64,000 nt of DNA from Streptomyces rubradiris (GCF_016860525.1 NZ_BNEA01000015.1:5232501-5296500); one strand, 5' to 3'. Positions 28,182-36,349 are shown, counted from the first letter of the stretch. Translations and numbers: made by a program. Notes: generated from the letters alone by a model not told the origin.

Positions 28182-29548
28182 CGCGTGGCCGCCTCTCCCC
28201 GTACCGCCTCACGCGCGGGCGGGGCGGTGCGGGGAGCCGGCGGGTCGGGGTGGTCGGCGGGCGGCAGGGCCCACCACGCGGCCAGGCCGAGGGACACCGC
28301 CGTCAGCACGGTCGACGGGCCGCCGATGTCGGCGTAGGCGAAGTCCACTAGCTGCCAGACCAGCAGCCCGCAGGCGACCAGCGCGCAGTCCAGGCCCCGG
28401 CCGCGGGCCGCGCGGGTCCGGTACAGCCCGCGCAGGGCGCACACCAGCAGGGCCAGCCAGCCGCCCGCCAGGCACAGCAGCCCGGTCAGCCCCTGTTCGC
28501 CGAGGACCAGCAGGTACATGTTGTGCGGGGACAGCAGCGGCTGCCGGCGGAAGGCGGCGCCCGCGCCCTCGGTGTCGCTGCCCGAGGACAGCGCGAGCGA
28601 GGCGTGCGCGTCGCGGTACTCGGGGAACGCCTTCAGGCCGACGCCGGTCAGCGGCCGGTCCCGCCACATGCCGAGGGCCGCCGCCCACATCGCGTACCGG
28701 TCGGTGACCGACTGGTCCGGCGCGTCGGCGACCCGCGTGATGCTGTCGATCCGCTCCCGGAGCATCGTCGTCCCCACCCCCACGCCGCCCACCAGCACCA
28801 CCCCCGCCGCCAGCACGGCCGCCGCGACCCGCACCGCCCGGCGCACCCCGGCCAGCAGCAGCTGGACGGTGAGGGTGACGGCGGTGGCGATCCAGGCACC
28901 CCGGCTGAAGGACAGGGCGAGCGGCACCGGCAGCAGCAGCGCGCACGTGACGGCCACGGCCCGCTCCCGCGGCCCGGTACGGCCCAGCGCCAGCCCCACC
29001 GCGCACACCAGCCCGAAGGACACCACCGTGGCCATGCCCATCACGTCCGCCACCCCGAAGGTGCCGACCGCCCGGACGTCCCGGCCCTGGTAGGAGGCCC
29101 CGGTCCGGGTGACGTACTGGTGCGTGCCGACCGCCCCCTGCCAGAGCGCGAGCGCCACGAACGACCAGGCCAGCAGCCGGAAGTCGGCCCGGTCGCGGAG
29201 CAGGAGCACGACGGCGGCCGGGACCAGGACGAAGACCTGGAGGTAGCGGCCCAGGCCGGTGACCCCGGCGTCGGCCGGGACCGCGTGCAGCGCGGCCGGC
29301 ACCAGCCCGATCACCGGCAGGCCGAGGATCACCGCGGCGGCCGGGGTCAGCGGACGGCGGCGCGCCCGCAGCAGCCGCACCGCGCACGCGACGACGACCA
29401 GCGCGGACAGCGCGTCGGCGGGACCCGCGCCGGCGTCCGCGCCGGGCGCGACCGGCAGCGCGAGCAGCGCCACCACGGCCACCACCGGCAGCACCGGCAG
29501 CAGCGGGCGCAGCCGGGTGAGGCGGCCGGGCGGCGGGGCGAGGGCCAT
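28178..29548 (-). CDS. O-antigen ligase/polymerase family membrane protein
   Basis: A 456-residue polytopic membrane protein with about 11 helices and the large periplasmic-type loop of the Wzy_C/O-antigen ligase family. Family marks are LSFSRGAWIATAV near residue 210 and LSPHNMYLLVLGEQGLTGLL near 345, which contain the conserved Arg and His. It would polymerise or ligate exported repeat units outside the membrane. It begins 3 bases after the sugar transferase stop and ends in an ATGA overlap with the flippase gene. Confidence 0.85.
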   Translation of the reverse strand: MALAPPPGRLTRLRPLLPVLPVVAVVALLALPVAPGADAGAGPADALSALVVVACAVRLLRARRRPLTPAAAVILGLPVIGLVPAALHAVPADAGVTGLGRYLQVFVLVPAAVVLLLRDRADFRLLAWSFVALALWQGAVGTHQYVTRTGASYQGRDVRAVGTFGVADVMGMATVVSFGLVCAVGLALGRTGPRERAVAVTCALLLPVPLALSFSRGAWIATAVTLTVQLLLAGVRRAVRVAAAVLAAGVVLVGGVGVGTTMLRERIDSITRVADAPDQSVTDRYAMWAAALGMWRDRPLTGVGLKAFPEYRDAHASLALSSGSDTEGAGAAFRRQPLLSPHNMYLLVLGEQGLTGLLCLAGGWLALLVCALRGLYRTRAARGRGLDCALVACGLLVWQLVDFAYADIGGPSTVLTAVSLGLAAWWALPPADHPDPPAPRTAPPAREAVRGEAATR

Positions 29549-29551
29549 CGG

Positions 29552-30979
29552 TCAGCTCCCCGTGGACCGCACGACCGCGGCGGCGGTGCGCAGCAGGATG
29601 CGGATGTCCTGCCACAGCGACCAGTTGTCGATGTAGGCGTTGTCGAAGCGGGCCCGGTCCTCGATGGAGGTGTCCCCGCGCAACCCGTTGACCTGGGCGA
29701 GCCCGGTGATGCCGGCCCGCATGCGGTGCCGGGCCGCGTAGCCCGGGTGCATCCGGCTGAACCGCGCGACGAAGTAAGGGCGTTCGGGGCGCGGCCCGAC
29801 CAGGCTCATGTCGCCCCGGAAGACGTTCCACAGCTGGAGCAGCTCGTCCATCGAGGTCCGCCGCAGCAGCCGGCAGAAGGGGCTCATCCGCTGGTCGCCG
29901 GCCACGCTCCACCGGGTGGCCGCCTCCTGCTCGTCGGCCGGGCGGTGGGTGCGGAACTTCAGCATGGTGAAGGGGCGGCCGTCCTTGCCGACCCGCTCCT
30001 GCCGGAACACCACACCGGGTCCGCCGGTGAGCCGCAGCACCGTGGCGCACACCAGCAGCACCGGCCCGGCCAGCACCAGCAGCGTCCCGGACACCACGAC
30101 GTCCAGCAGCCGTTTGCCGGCGGCGCCGCGTCGCGGGCCCGGGTCCAGGCAGCGCACCGCGAACCCGGCGAGCTGGTCGCGCGTCTCGTACGCCGGGGAG
30201 TCCGCGTCCGCCTCCCACAGCGTGCACCCCGATGCGGCGAGCGCCCGCAGCAGCGGCGCCTTGGCGGTGCGTACGGCCGGGTGGACGGTGAGCACGACCC
30301 GCACCCGGTTCTGGACGAGCGCCCGCTCCACCTCCTCGCCGGTGGTGAGGACCGGCAGCCCGGCGGCGCCCTCCGGATGGTCGGCGACCACGCCCACCGG
30401 CCTTACCCCGCAGCGCGGGTGGCGCAGCAGCGCGGCGGCCACCCGCTGCGCGGTCGCGGCGGGCCCGACCACCAGGGCGGTACGCGGCTGCCGCAGCAGC
30501 GCGGCCCGGCGCCGCCACTGCACCGCGCCCCGGCCCGCCCCGGCCGCCGCCGCGTGCAGCGCCCAGCCGAGCAGCAGGGTCCGGGCGGACAGGGCGCGCG
30601 CGGGATCGTACGCGGCGAGCAGCGCGGCCAGACCCAGCCAGGCCACCGCGGTCCGCCCGCACAGGGCGGGGAGTTCGTCGAGCACGCCGGGCGTGCCGGG
30701 CCCCGGCCGGGCGGAGCGCGGGCGCAGCAGCAGCGTGCCGGCGACCAGCACGGCGACCGGCACCGGCCCGCCCGCGGCCTCCTCCAGGACGACCGCGCCC
30801 GCCAGCGCGGCGAGCAGGTCGGCGGCGAACAACGGCAGCGGCGAGCCGGACGACGTGGGCGGGCGCCGCGACGGGAACCGGAGGCCGCCGCCGGGGCGCG
30901 CCGGCCGGACCGGGCCGTGCGGGACCTCGGACGCCCACGGCTGCGTGCCGGCCGAGGCGACGCTGGTTTCCGTGGTCAC
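29552..30979 (-). CDS. Polyprenyl-phosphate sugar-1-phosphate transferase (WcaJ/WbaP type)
   Basis: A 475-residue initiating glycosyltransferase that loads the first sugar-phosphate on undecaprenyl phosphate. Four N-terminal TM helices and a CoA-binding-like middle domain (TALVVGPAATAQRV) precede the catalytic C-terminal domain with KRLLDVVVSGTLL, FRQERVGKDGRPFTMLKFRT, GDMSLVGPRPERP and GITGLAQVNGLRG, all diagnostic. The GTG at 30979 overlaps the upstream glycosyltransferase stop (GTGA). This gene identifies the operon as a Wzx/Wzy-like exopolysaccharide system. Confidence 0.92.
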   Translation of the reverse strand: MTTETSVASAGTQPWASEVPHGPVRPARPGGGLRFPSRRPPTSSGSPLPLFAADLLAALAGAVVLEEAAGGPVPVAVLVAGTLLLRPRSARPGPGTPGVLDELPALCGRTAVAWLGLAALLAAYDPARALSARTLLLGWALHAAAAGAGRGAVQWRRRAALLRQPRTALVVGPAATAQRVAAALLRHPRCGVRPVGVVADHPEGAAGLPVLTTGEEVERALVQNRVRVVLTVHPAVRTAKAPLLRALAASGCTLWEADADSPAYETRDQLAGFAVRCLDPGPRRGAAGKRLLDVVVSGTLLVLAGPVLLVCATVLRLTGGPGVVFRQERVGKDGRPFTMLKFRTHRPADEQEAATRWSVAGDQRMSPFCRLLRRTSMDELLQLWNVFRGDMSLVGPRPERPYFVARFSRMHPGYAARHRMRAGITGLAQVNGLRGDTSIEDRARFDNAYIDNWSLWQDIRILLRTAAAVVRSTGS

Positions 30980-32319
30980 GGGCGCCCGGCCCCCCTGCCC
31001 TGCCCGGGCACGACCCGCCCTGTGCCGCCGCGCCCGGGGGGCGTGAGCCGGGGCGGCGCGCTGTCCTGCGGGGGGCCGGGAAGGCGCGGTGCGCTGTCCT
31101 GCGTGGAATGGGGATGGCGCGGTGCGCTGTCCTGTGCGGGGTGGGGATGGCGCGGTGCGCTGTCCTGCGCGGGGTGGGGATGGCGCGGTGCGCGGTGTTC
31201 GGCGGGCGTGAGGAGTTCGTCGTAGACGGTCGTGATCCGCGCGGCGGTGAGCCGTACGTCGTGCCGGGAGACGACGTGCCGGTGCCCCTGCTCGCCGAGC
31301 GCCGCGCGCAGGGGCGGGTCGGTCAGCAGGCCGGTGATCGCCCGGGCCAGCGCCACGGCATCCTCCGGTGGCACCAGGCAGCGCGCGGCGAGCGCGGGTG
31401 GCAGGCTCTCCCGGGCGCCGGCGACATCGGTGAGGACGACCGGCCGTGCGCAGCCCAGCGCCTCCAGCGGGGCGAGCGCCATGCCCTCCCAACGCGAGGG
31501 CAGCACGACCAGGTCGGCGGCCCGGTACCAGGGCACGACGTCGGCGACGGCACCGGCGAACTCCACCGAGGGGTGCGCCCGCAGCCGCAGCGCCTCGCGG
31601 TCCGGGCCGTCGCCGACCAGCGCGAGCCGGGCCCGGGGCAGCGCGCCGAGGACGGTGGGCCAGGCGCGCAGCAGCACGTCCTGGCCCTTCTGCCGGCACA
31701 GGCGGCCCACGCAGACGACGAGCGGCCGGTCCGTCTCGTGGCCGGCACCTTGCGGTGAGGGCACGGCGGGGCCCGGCGCGAAGCGGGTGGTGTCGACGCC
31801 GTTCGGGACGACCGTGTACGCGGCGCGTACCCCGGCGCGCAGTCCGGCCGCCCGCTCCGCCGCGCTCACGCACACCACCCGGTCGGCCCAGCGCGCCCCC
31901 CACCGCTCCCAGCACCGGGCGAGCGCCCCGGTGAGACCGCCGGCCGCCTCGAAGGACCAGGCGTGCGGCTGGTACACCGTCGGCACGCGCCCGCGCACGG
32001 CGAGCCGCGCGGCCAGCCCGGCCTTGGCACTGTGCGCGTGCACCAGAGCGGGCCGCACCTCCTCGACCAGGCGCACCACGCGCCGTACCTCGCCCGGCAG
32101 CTCGGGCCCCGGGGACCGGCGCGCGGGCCAGTCGCGGACCTCGGCGCCCAGCTCCCGCAGGCCCTCGGCGAGGGCGCCGCGGGGACAGCCGACCGCGACC
32201 GGCAGGCCCGCCGCGAGCTGGGCCCGTACCAGGTCGAGCACGACCCGGGCGACACCCCCGTCGACGGGTTGCGCGAGGTGCAGGACCCGGGGCCGGAGGG
32301 CGGGGACTGACTGGTGCAT
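30976..32319 (-). CDS. GT4-family glycosyltransferase with repetitive C-terminal tail
   Basis: A 447-residue GT-B glycosyltransferase and first gene of the exopolysaccharide operon. The N-terminal domain begins PRVLHLAQPVDGGVARVV. The donor domain has CVGRLCRQKGQDVLLRA near residue 225 and EX7E in SRWEGMALAPLEALG near 315. After the fold ends near residue 390 there is a tail of 11-residue repeats (RHPHPAQDSAP, three good and two degraded copies) encoded by a 33-base tandem repeat. The ATG at 32319 has GAGGTA upstream. The tail is probably disordered and may vary between strains. Confidence 0.85.
   Translation of the reverse strand: MHQSVPALRPRVLHLAQPVDGGVARVVLDLVRAQLAAGLPVAVGCPRGALAEGLRELGAEVRDWPARRSPGPELPGEVRRVVRLVEEVRPALVHAHSAKAGLAARLAVRGRVPTVYQPHAWSFEAAGGLTGALARCWERWGARWADRVVCVSAAERAAGLRAGVRAAYTVVPNGVDTTRFAPGPAVPSPQGAGHETDRPLVVCVGRLCRQKGQDVLLRAWPTVLGALPRARLALVGDGPDREALRLRAHPSVEFAGAVADVVPWYRAADLVVLPSRWEGMALAPLEALGCARPVVLTDVAGARESLPPALAARCLVPPEDAVALARAITGLLTDPPLRAALGEQGHRHVVSRHDVRLTAARITTVYDELLTPAEHRAPRHPHPAQDSAPRHPHPAQDSAPRHPHSTQDSAPRLPGPPQDSAPPRLTPPGRGGTGRVVPGQGRGAGRP
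31046..31193. repeat. 33-base tandem repeat in glycosyltransferase 3' end
   Basis: About four to five units of 33 bases, in frame, encode the 11-residue repeat in the tail of the glycosyltransferase. Units differ by a few substitutions. Confidence 0.85.
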
Positions 32320-32680
32320 GCGCGGGGTACCTCGCTCACGGGGCGCTCGGGACTGCGGTCGTGAACGCGCCTTCGGTCCGGGGCGTCCACGGCGGCGCGG
32401 AGCGCGCGGGCCCACGCCGCGTCCGCGTGGCCAACGAGCCGGGAGCCCGGTGGGTCACCGCCCGCGCCGGTGAGCCGGGCCCGGATCCCACGGATCGCCG
32501 ATGGTGCCGAGCACGTGGGCGTAGGCGTGCCTGCGCCGGCACCGGTAGGGCACCCGGTGCGCCGAGCGTGGGTCCGCTACGCCGTGCGGGGGAGCGGCCG
32601 GGCCCGGGGCGCCCGCCGGCCGCGGTGGCGCCGCTGCCGCCACGTGACCCCGCACCACCCGGACATCACCCCTTTGGCGG
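32320..32680. other. Divergent intergenic region, no gene supported
   Basis: About 360 GC-rich bases lie between the start of the exopolysaccharide operon and the chpF promoter. It should hold the operon promoter, but no -10/-35 pair stands out. Overlapping open frames on both strands look like composition artefacts. Confidence 0.4.
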
Positions 32681-32708
32681 CACAACTCCCGGAGGCGCCC
32701 GGCGTTGA
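32681..32708 (+). promoter_or_regulatory. sigma-BldN-like promoter of chpF
   Basis: CACAAC (32681-32686), 16 bases, and a perfect CGTTGA (32703-32708) match the BldN consensus as I recall it at 10 of 12 positions. Transcription would start near 32715. A perfect inverted repeat (32698-32720) covers the -10 box. Confidence 0.65.
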
Positions 32709-32720
32709 CACAACGCCGGG
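32698..32720. promoter_or_regulatory. Perfect inverted repeat over the chpF -10 region
   Basis: CCCGGCGTTG and CAACGCCGGG are exact complements separated by ACA. The position over the -10 box and expected start site suits a repressor operator, or a hairpin at the very 5' end of the transcript. Confidence 0.6.
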
Positions 32721-32762
32721 TATCCGCCCGGATGTTGTGTCGATCCCAAGGAGCACCTCTCC

Positions 32763-33002
32763 ATGTCGCGTATCGCGAAGGGTCTGGTCCTGACCTCCGC
32801 CGCCGCCGCGGCCGTCGCCGGGGGCGCCGGTGTGGCTTCCGCCAGTGCCGGCGCGGGCGGCGCCGCCGTCAACTCGCCGGGCGTCATCTCGGGCAACACC
32901 ATCCAGATCCCGCTGCACGTGCCGATCAACCTGTGCGGCAACACCATTGACATCATCGGTCTGCTGAACCCGGCCTTCGGCAACAGCTGCGTCAACCACT
33001 GA
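32763..33002 (+). CDS. chpF: Short chaplin (ChpF position)
   Basis: A 79-residue short chaplin. The signal peptide (SRIAKGLVLTSAAAAAVAGG) ends near ASA at residue 27. The mature domain has AVNSPGVISGNTIQIPLHVP and NLCGNTIDIIGLLNPAFGNSC with both cysteines. AAGGAGC precedes the ATG. Such proteins self-assemble into surface amyloid that lowers water tension during aerial growth. The F label is by order relative to the tyrosinase genes. Confidence 0.9.
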   Translation: MSRIAKGLVLTSAAAAAVAGGAGVASASAGAGGAAVNSPGVISGNTIQIPLHVPINLCGNTIDIIGLLNPAFGNSCVNH

Positions 33003-33029
33003 CGCCGGGCACGCACCCTCCCCCTTCGG

Positions 33030-33072
33030 CCGGCCGTCCGTTCCGCGCTCGTGGCACGGAACGGGCGGCCGG
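33030..33072 (+). terminator. Terminator of chpF
   Basis: A long imperfect stem (33030-33045 with 33057-33072, ending GTTCCG/CGGAAC) lies about 27 bases after the chaplin stop. Confidence 0.65.
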
Positions 33073-33178
33073 TTCGCGCTCCCTCGTACGGATCACGCGC
33101 GGCGGACGAGCGGTTGCGAGGCGCCATCGGTGATCAGACGGTGGGCTCAGGCCCCACCGTCCACCGAAAGGAAACCCC

Positions 33179-33934
33179 ATGCGTGTTCTGCCCGCCCGGC
33201 GTCTCGCGTCCACCGTCCTCTGCGCGTCCGTGCTGGCCGGCATCACCGGCCCGGTGGCGCTCGCCGCCGACGCGGCCGGGGAGCACGGGCGTACCGCGTC
33301 CCGGGCGTCCGTCCCGGCGGCTCAGAAGGAGAGGCTGCTCGCCCAGGTCAGGGCCCTGGGCCGGACCCATCCCGAGCTAGGCCCGGTCACCGACCTGCTC
33401 AGCCGGTCGCTGGAGGCGGGCAGACTGCCCGCCGACGAGGCGAGAAGGCTGGGCGAGGCGGCGAAGGAGGCGGTCACCAGGGCCACCGCGGCCCGGCCGG
33501 CCACGGCGGCGAAGCCCGCGACTCCCGCCGCCGCGACTCCGGCTTCCCCCGCCGCCCAGGCGCCCGCCGCACTCCCGGCCGCCCCGGTGACCGCACGGCA
33601 CGCCCACGTCGGTGCGCCCGTGGCCCGTGACATCCTCGACGACGTGCTCGGCTCGCTGGCGACCGCGATCGAGAACCTGGTGCAGGCCATCACCGGCGAA
33701 GCGGCCTCCGCTCAGACGGCCACCGACCAGGTGGCCACCACGGACGAGGCGGCCACCGCCGACGCCTCCGACCCGCAGCTGCCGGCCCTCGACGGCCTGC
33801 TGTCCGGCCTGCTCGACCTGCTGACGGGCCTGTTCGGCGGCGGTACGAAGCTCGCCGTGACCGAGTTGCCCACGCCGGCCGGTACGACCGCGGCCACGCC
33901 GGCCTCCGTACCCGGCCCGGCCCCGGCCGGCTGA
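33179..33934 (+). CDS. Secreted Ala/Pro/Thr-rich protein of unknown function
   Basis: A 251-residue exported protein with a clear signal peptide (LASTVLCASVLAGITGPVALA, cleavage near residue 29). The mature part has an N-terminal helical stretch (QKERLLAQVRALGRTHPELG...EAGRLPADEARRLGE), a long Ala/Pro/Thr linker, then a hydrophobic helical segment (DILDDVLGSLATAIENLVQA and LDGLLSGLLDLLTGLFGGG) and a Pro-rich tail. GAAAGGA precedes the ATG. I recognise no family. Its position between chpF and the tyrosinase genes suggests a role at the aerial cell surface, but this is only context. Confidence 0.75.
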   Translation: MRVLPARRLASTVLCASVLAGITGPVALAADAAGEHGRTASRASVPAAQKERLLAQVRALGRTHPELGPVTDLLSRSLEAGRLPADEARRLGEAAKEAVTRATAARPATAAKPATPAAATPASPAAQAPAALPAAPVTARHAHVGAPVARDILDDVLGSLATAIENLVQAITGEAASAQTATDQVATTDEAATADASDPQLPALDGLLSGLLDLLTGLFGGGTKLAVTELPTPAGTTAATPASVPGPAPAG

Positions 33935-33984
33935 CGCGGTGCCCCCGCGGTTCCCGGGGGATCTCATATGTCTTCTCCGCGCGG

Positions 33985-34012
33985 GGTTTCCGGCCCGTGC
34001 GGAAATCGTTGA
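33985..34012 (+). promoter_or_regulatory. Possible sigma-BldN-like promoter
   Basis: A perfect CGTTGA (34007-34012) is preceded, 16 bases upstream, by GGTTTC (33985-33990). That is 9 of 12 matches to the recalled BldN consensus, so the -35 is weak. Confidence 0.4.
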
Positions 34013-34063
34013 GCAGGGCGTCCGTATTTCCTGGGTGACGTGAGTTGCCAAGAAAGGAACACG

Positions 34064-34348
34064 ATGAAGTCCCTCAAGGCCGCCGCCGTTGTCGCCGGTT
34101 CCGTGGCCCTCGCCGGCGTCACCGCACCCGCGTTCGCCTACGACGCCCAGCACCTGCCGCCCATGAGCCTCAACGGCGGTCTCGCCCAGCTGACGGAGCA
34201 CCCGCCCGGCGTGAAGGACCTGATGCCGCTCCAGCACCAGTCGGACGCGCTCGACACCGAGAACAAGGACTCCGTGCTGAGCAGCGTCAAGGGCGCCACC
34301 ACGACGCTCAACCAGCGGGGGCTGCTCGGCGGTCTGCCCCTGCGCTGA
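34064..34348 (+). CDS. Small secreted protein of unknown function
   Basis: A 94-residue exported protein. The signal peptide (KSLKAAAVVAGSVALAGVTA) ends at AFA near residue 25, leaving about 69 mature residues: YDAQHLPPMSLNGGLAQL..., a DLMPLQHQSDALDTENKD segment, and a VLSSVKGATTTLNQRGLLGG tail. There are no cysteines and no chaplin or rodlin motif. AGAAAGGAAC lies just before the ATG. A BldN-like -10 upstream and the chaplin setting suggest expression in aerial hyphae. The ribosome site and signal peptide make it a real gene; the function is unknown. Confidence 0.8.
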   Translation: MKSLKAAAVVAGSVALAGVTAPAFAYDAQHLPPMSLNGGLAQLTEHPPGVKDLMPLQHQSDALDTENKDSVLSSVKGATTTLNQRGLLGGLPLR

Positions 34349-34373
34349 CGCCCGCTCCCGGCCCGCCCCGGCA

Positions 34374-34417
34374 CGTCCGGGACCACGTCGCCCGATCGTG
34401 TGGCGAGGTCCCGGACG
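34374..34417 (+). terminator. Terminator of small secreted protein gene
   Basis: Perfect 11-base arms CGTCCGGGACC (34374-34384) and GGTCCCGGACG (34407-34417) follow the gene. Confidence 0.65.
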
Positions 34418-34477
34418 CTGCTCCGGACGGGTGAGAGACCACCAGGCCGCGCCACCGCCCGTCGATATGGTCGCGCG

Positions 34478-34981
34478 ATGACCTCAGCATCAAGCGAAAC
34501 CCGCCCCTTCCGCGCCGCCGACCTCGGCACGCTCGCGCTGCTCGCCTGGATGGCCAGGAACGAGGAGGGCAACGGCCATACCCCTTGTCTGCTCGCCTGC
34601 TCCCTGGGCGACGGCCCCGACGGCCCGCAGGCCGCGTCCGCCGCCGTCGCCCGGCTCCTCAAGGACATGGACCTGCCCGTGGGCGGCCAGCCCGTGATCG
34701 GTATGGCCCGGCCGGGCCTGAAGGTCTCCATGCTGGTCATCGCCGGGCAAATCGTGCTGCAGATGCCGCAGATCAGCCGACAGGCCACCCCGCCGGCGGA
34801 CTGGCTCAAGGCGGTCGGGGAACTCGGTTACGCCTACTTCATGTTCACCACCCGGATCTGCCCGTCGGCCGGTCCCCGCCGCTCGGTGGAGGGACCGGAG
34901 CTGGCGGCGTTCGCCGGCTCCCCGGAGACCACGGACGCCGCCGCGCACGTCTACCTGCCCGTCCGCGGCCTGCGTACCTGA
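34478..34981 (+). CDS. DUF5949-like cytosolic protein
   Basis: A 167-residue protein without signal peptide or TM helix. It reads TRPFRAADLGTLALLAWM near the start and has LLACSLGDGPDGP, a central VSMLVIAGQIVLQMPQIS strand-rich stretch, and LGYAYFMFTTRICPS near residue 130. It resembles, from memory, the Streptomyces-restricted DUF5949 family. The ATG at 34478 has no strong Shine-Dalgarno. It stands alone with its own terminator-bounded interval. No function is known. Confidence 0.65.
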   Translation: MTSASSETRPFRAADLGTLALLAWMARNEEGNGHTPCLLACSLGDGPDGPQAASAAVARLLKDMDLPVGGQPVIGMARPGLKVSMLVIAGQIVLQMPQISRQATPPADWLKAVGELGYAYFMFTTRICPSAGPRRSVEGPELAAFAGSPETTDAAAHVYLPVRGLRT

Positions 34982-35156
34982 CATCCCGGCCCACGGGCCC
35001 GGCAGCCCGGCCGGAATTCTCCTACCGACCGCTGGTGGGACTTCTGGACGAGCTGACTATTACGGCACCCGGGGGAATTGTGAAATGCGGGCCATTTCCG
35101 CTCGTTACGCGGTACGGACGTCGAACCCCCGCATTCCGAAAGGGCCCGTACCTGTG

Positions 35157-35675
35157 ATGAAACCGATCACCCTCACCCGAGGCACCCTCGCCGCCGTCGT
35201 CACGGGCCTCGCGGCCACCGTGGGAGCCGCAGGCCCCGCCGCCGCGGCCGGTACGGTTCCCGTCCCCGTGCCCCTGGGCGGTGTGTCCCAGGCGCTGGAC
35301 ATGGAGGTGCCCAGGCTGCGCGCCGAGGTGCCGCTGGTCAAGCCCGGCGCCCCCGAGGGGCCTCGCTACGTCACCGGCCGGCTGCTGCCCGACCGGACCC
35401 TGCCCCAGCTGCCGGTGAGCGGCGGGCTGCCCGGTCTGGAGGGCAGGGCTCCGCTGCCGCGCCTCCTGGGCGACGACTTCGACCACCTCGACGTGGACGC
35501 GCCCGCCGGTGACGTACGGGCCCTCGCCCCCGGCCTGGCCCTGGACGCCCCGCTGACCGCTCCGGACGCGGACCACTTCGGCCTCCCGTCCACCAAGCTT
35601 CCCCAGGCCGGTGTCCTCGCGCCGGTCCTGCGCACCGTCGCCGGCGGCAACCTGGCCACGGGCCCGGGCCGCTGA
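35157..35675 (+). CDS. Secreted Leu/Pro-rich protein of unknown function
   Basis: A 172-residue exported protein with signal peptide (RGTLAAVVTGLAATVGAAG, cleavage near AAA, residue 35). The mature sequence is rich in Pro, Leu and Gly without cysteine: VPVPLGGVSQALDMEVPRL, YVTGRLLPDRTLPQLP, and LDVDAPAGDVRALAPGL. The start may equally be the GTG one codon earlier (35154); AAAGGG lies 13-18 bases upstream. I recognise no family. It precedes the tyrosinase pair, separated by an 18-base tandem repeat. Confidence 0.7.
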   Translation: MKPITLTRGTLAAVVTGLAATVGAAGPAAAAGTVPVPVPLGGVSQALDMEVPRLRAEVPLVKPGAPEGPRYVTGRLLPDRTLPQLPVSGGLPGLEGRAPLPRLLGDDFDHLDVDAPAGDVRALAPGLALDAPLTAPDADHFGLPSTKLPQAGVLAPVLRTVAGGNLATGPGR

Positions 35676-35706
35676 CCAGGCCCCACACGCCCTCGCCGGT
35701 ACCTCC

Positions 35707-35760
35707 GGCTCGTACGCCTCCTGTGGCTCGTAAGCCTCCTGTGGCTCGTATGGCTCTACG
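35707..35760. repeat. 18-base tandem repeat, three units
   Basis: Units 35707-35724 and 35725-35742 differ by one base, and a third degraded unit ends at 35760. It lies between the secreted-protein gene and melC1/melD1. Confidence 0.8.
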
Positions 35761-35827
35761 GCGGTGACCCCGTGCGCCCTCGGCCGGTTAGCCGGTACGG
35801 ACATCTGCACCCGGACGAGGAGCGAGC

Positions 35828-36349
35828 ATGGTCGTCGGTGTCGGCGAAGTGGCGGTCGGGCCCCATCAGGAGGCCGGGGTTCATCAGGGGGCCGGGGCTC
35901 ATCGGGACGCCGGGGCCGGACGTTCCCGCAGGGAGGTGGCGCGGGGGCTGCTGGCCTCCGCCGCCGCACTGGCGCTGACCCCGGTCGTCGCCGCCTCCCG
36001 GCCCGTGCACCCGGCCGGGGCTTCCGACGACGGCGTCTTCGACGAGACCTACCGGGGCCGCCGTATCCAGGGCGTCCTGGTGCCCGCGGCGGGGCGGCAG
36101 ACGGCGGGCACCACATGGCGGATCACCGTGGACGGGCGTCCGCTGCACCTGATGCGCCGGGCCGACGGCTCCTGGCTGAGCATGGTCGACCACTACACGT
36201 CGTACCGGACGCCGTTGGAGGCGACCCGGGCGGCCGTGGACGAGATGGGGCCCGGGCGGCGGCTGCGCGAACCGACGTCGGCCGGGACCGCCGCCGGCCA
36301 CCCTGACGGCCACGCGCACACGGGGGGTCGGCATGGCGTACGTGCGTAA
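35828..36349 (+). CDS. Tyrosinase copper chaperone MelC1/MelD1
   Basis: A 173-residue tyrosinase co-factor that delivers copper to apo-tyrosinase and carries it through the Tat pathway. A twin-arginine signal (SRREVARGLLASAAALALTP) begins near residue 33. The mature part has the MelC1 core DETYRGRRIQG, WRITVDGRPLHLMRRADGSW and MVDHYTSYRTPLEATRAAVD. The 32 residues before the Tat motif hold an odd HQEAGVHQGAGAHRDAGAG repeat. GAGGAGCG lies before the ATG. The 3' end overlaps the tyrosinase gene by 17 bases, so the two are coupled. Confidence 0.9.
   Translation: MVVGVGEVAVGPHQEAGVHQGAGAHRDAGAGRSRREVARGLLASAAALALTPVVAASRPVHPAGASDDGVFDETYRGRRIQGVLVPAAGRQTAGTTWRITVDGRPLHLMRRADGSWLSMVDHYTSYRTPLEATRAAVDEMGPGRRLREPTSAGTAAGHPDGHAHTGGRHGVRA

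Noticed and set aside
35022..36116. 364-residue minus-strand gene with YEPQEA repeats
   Set aside because: It is antisense to two signal-peptide genes; the YEPQEA repeat is just the 18-base tandem repeat read backwards.
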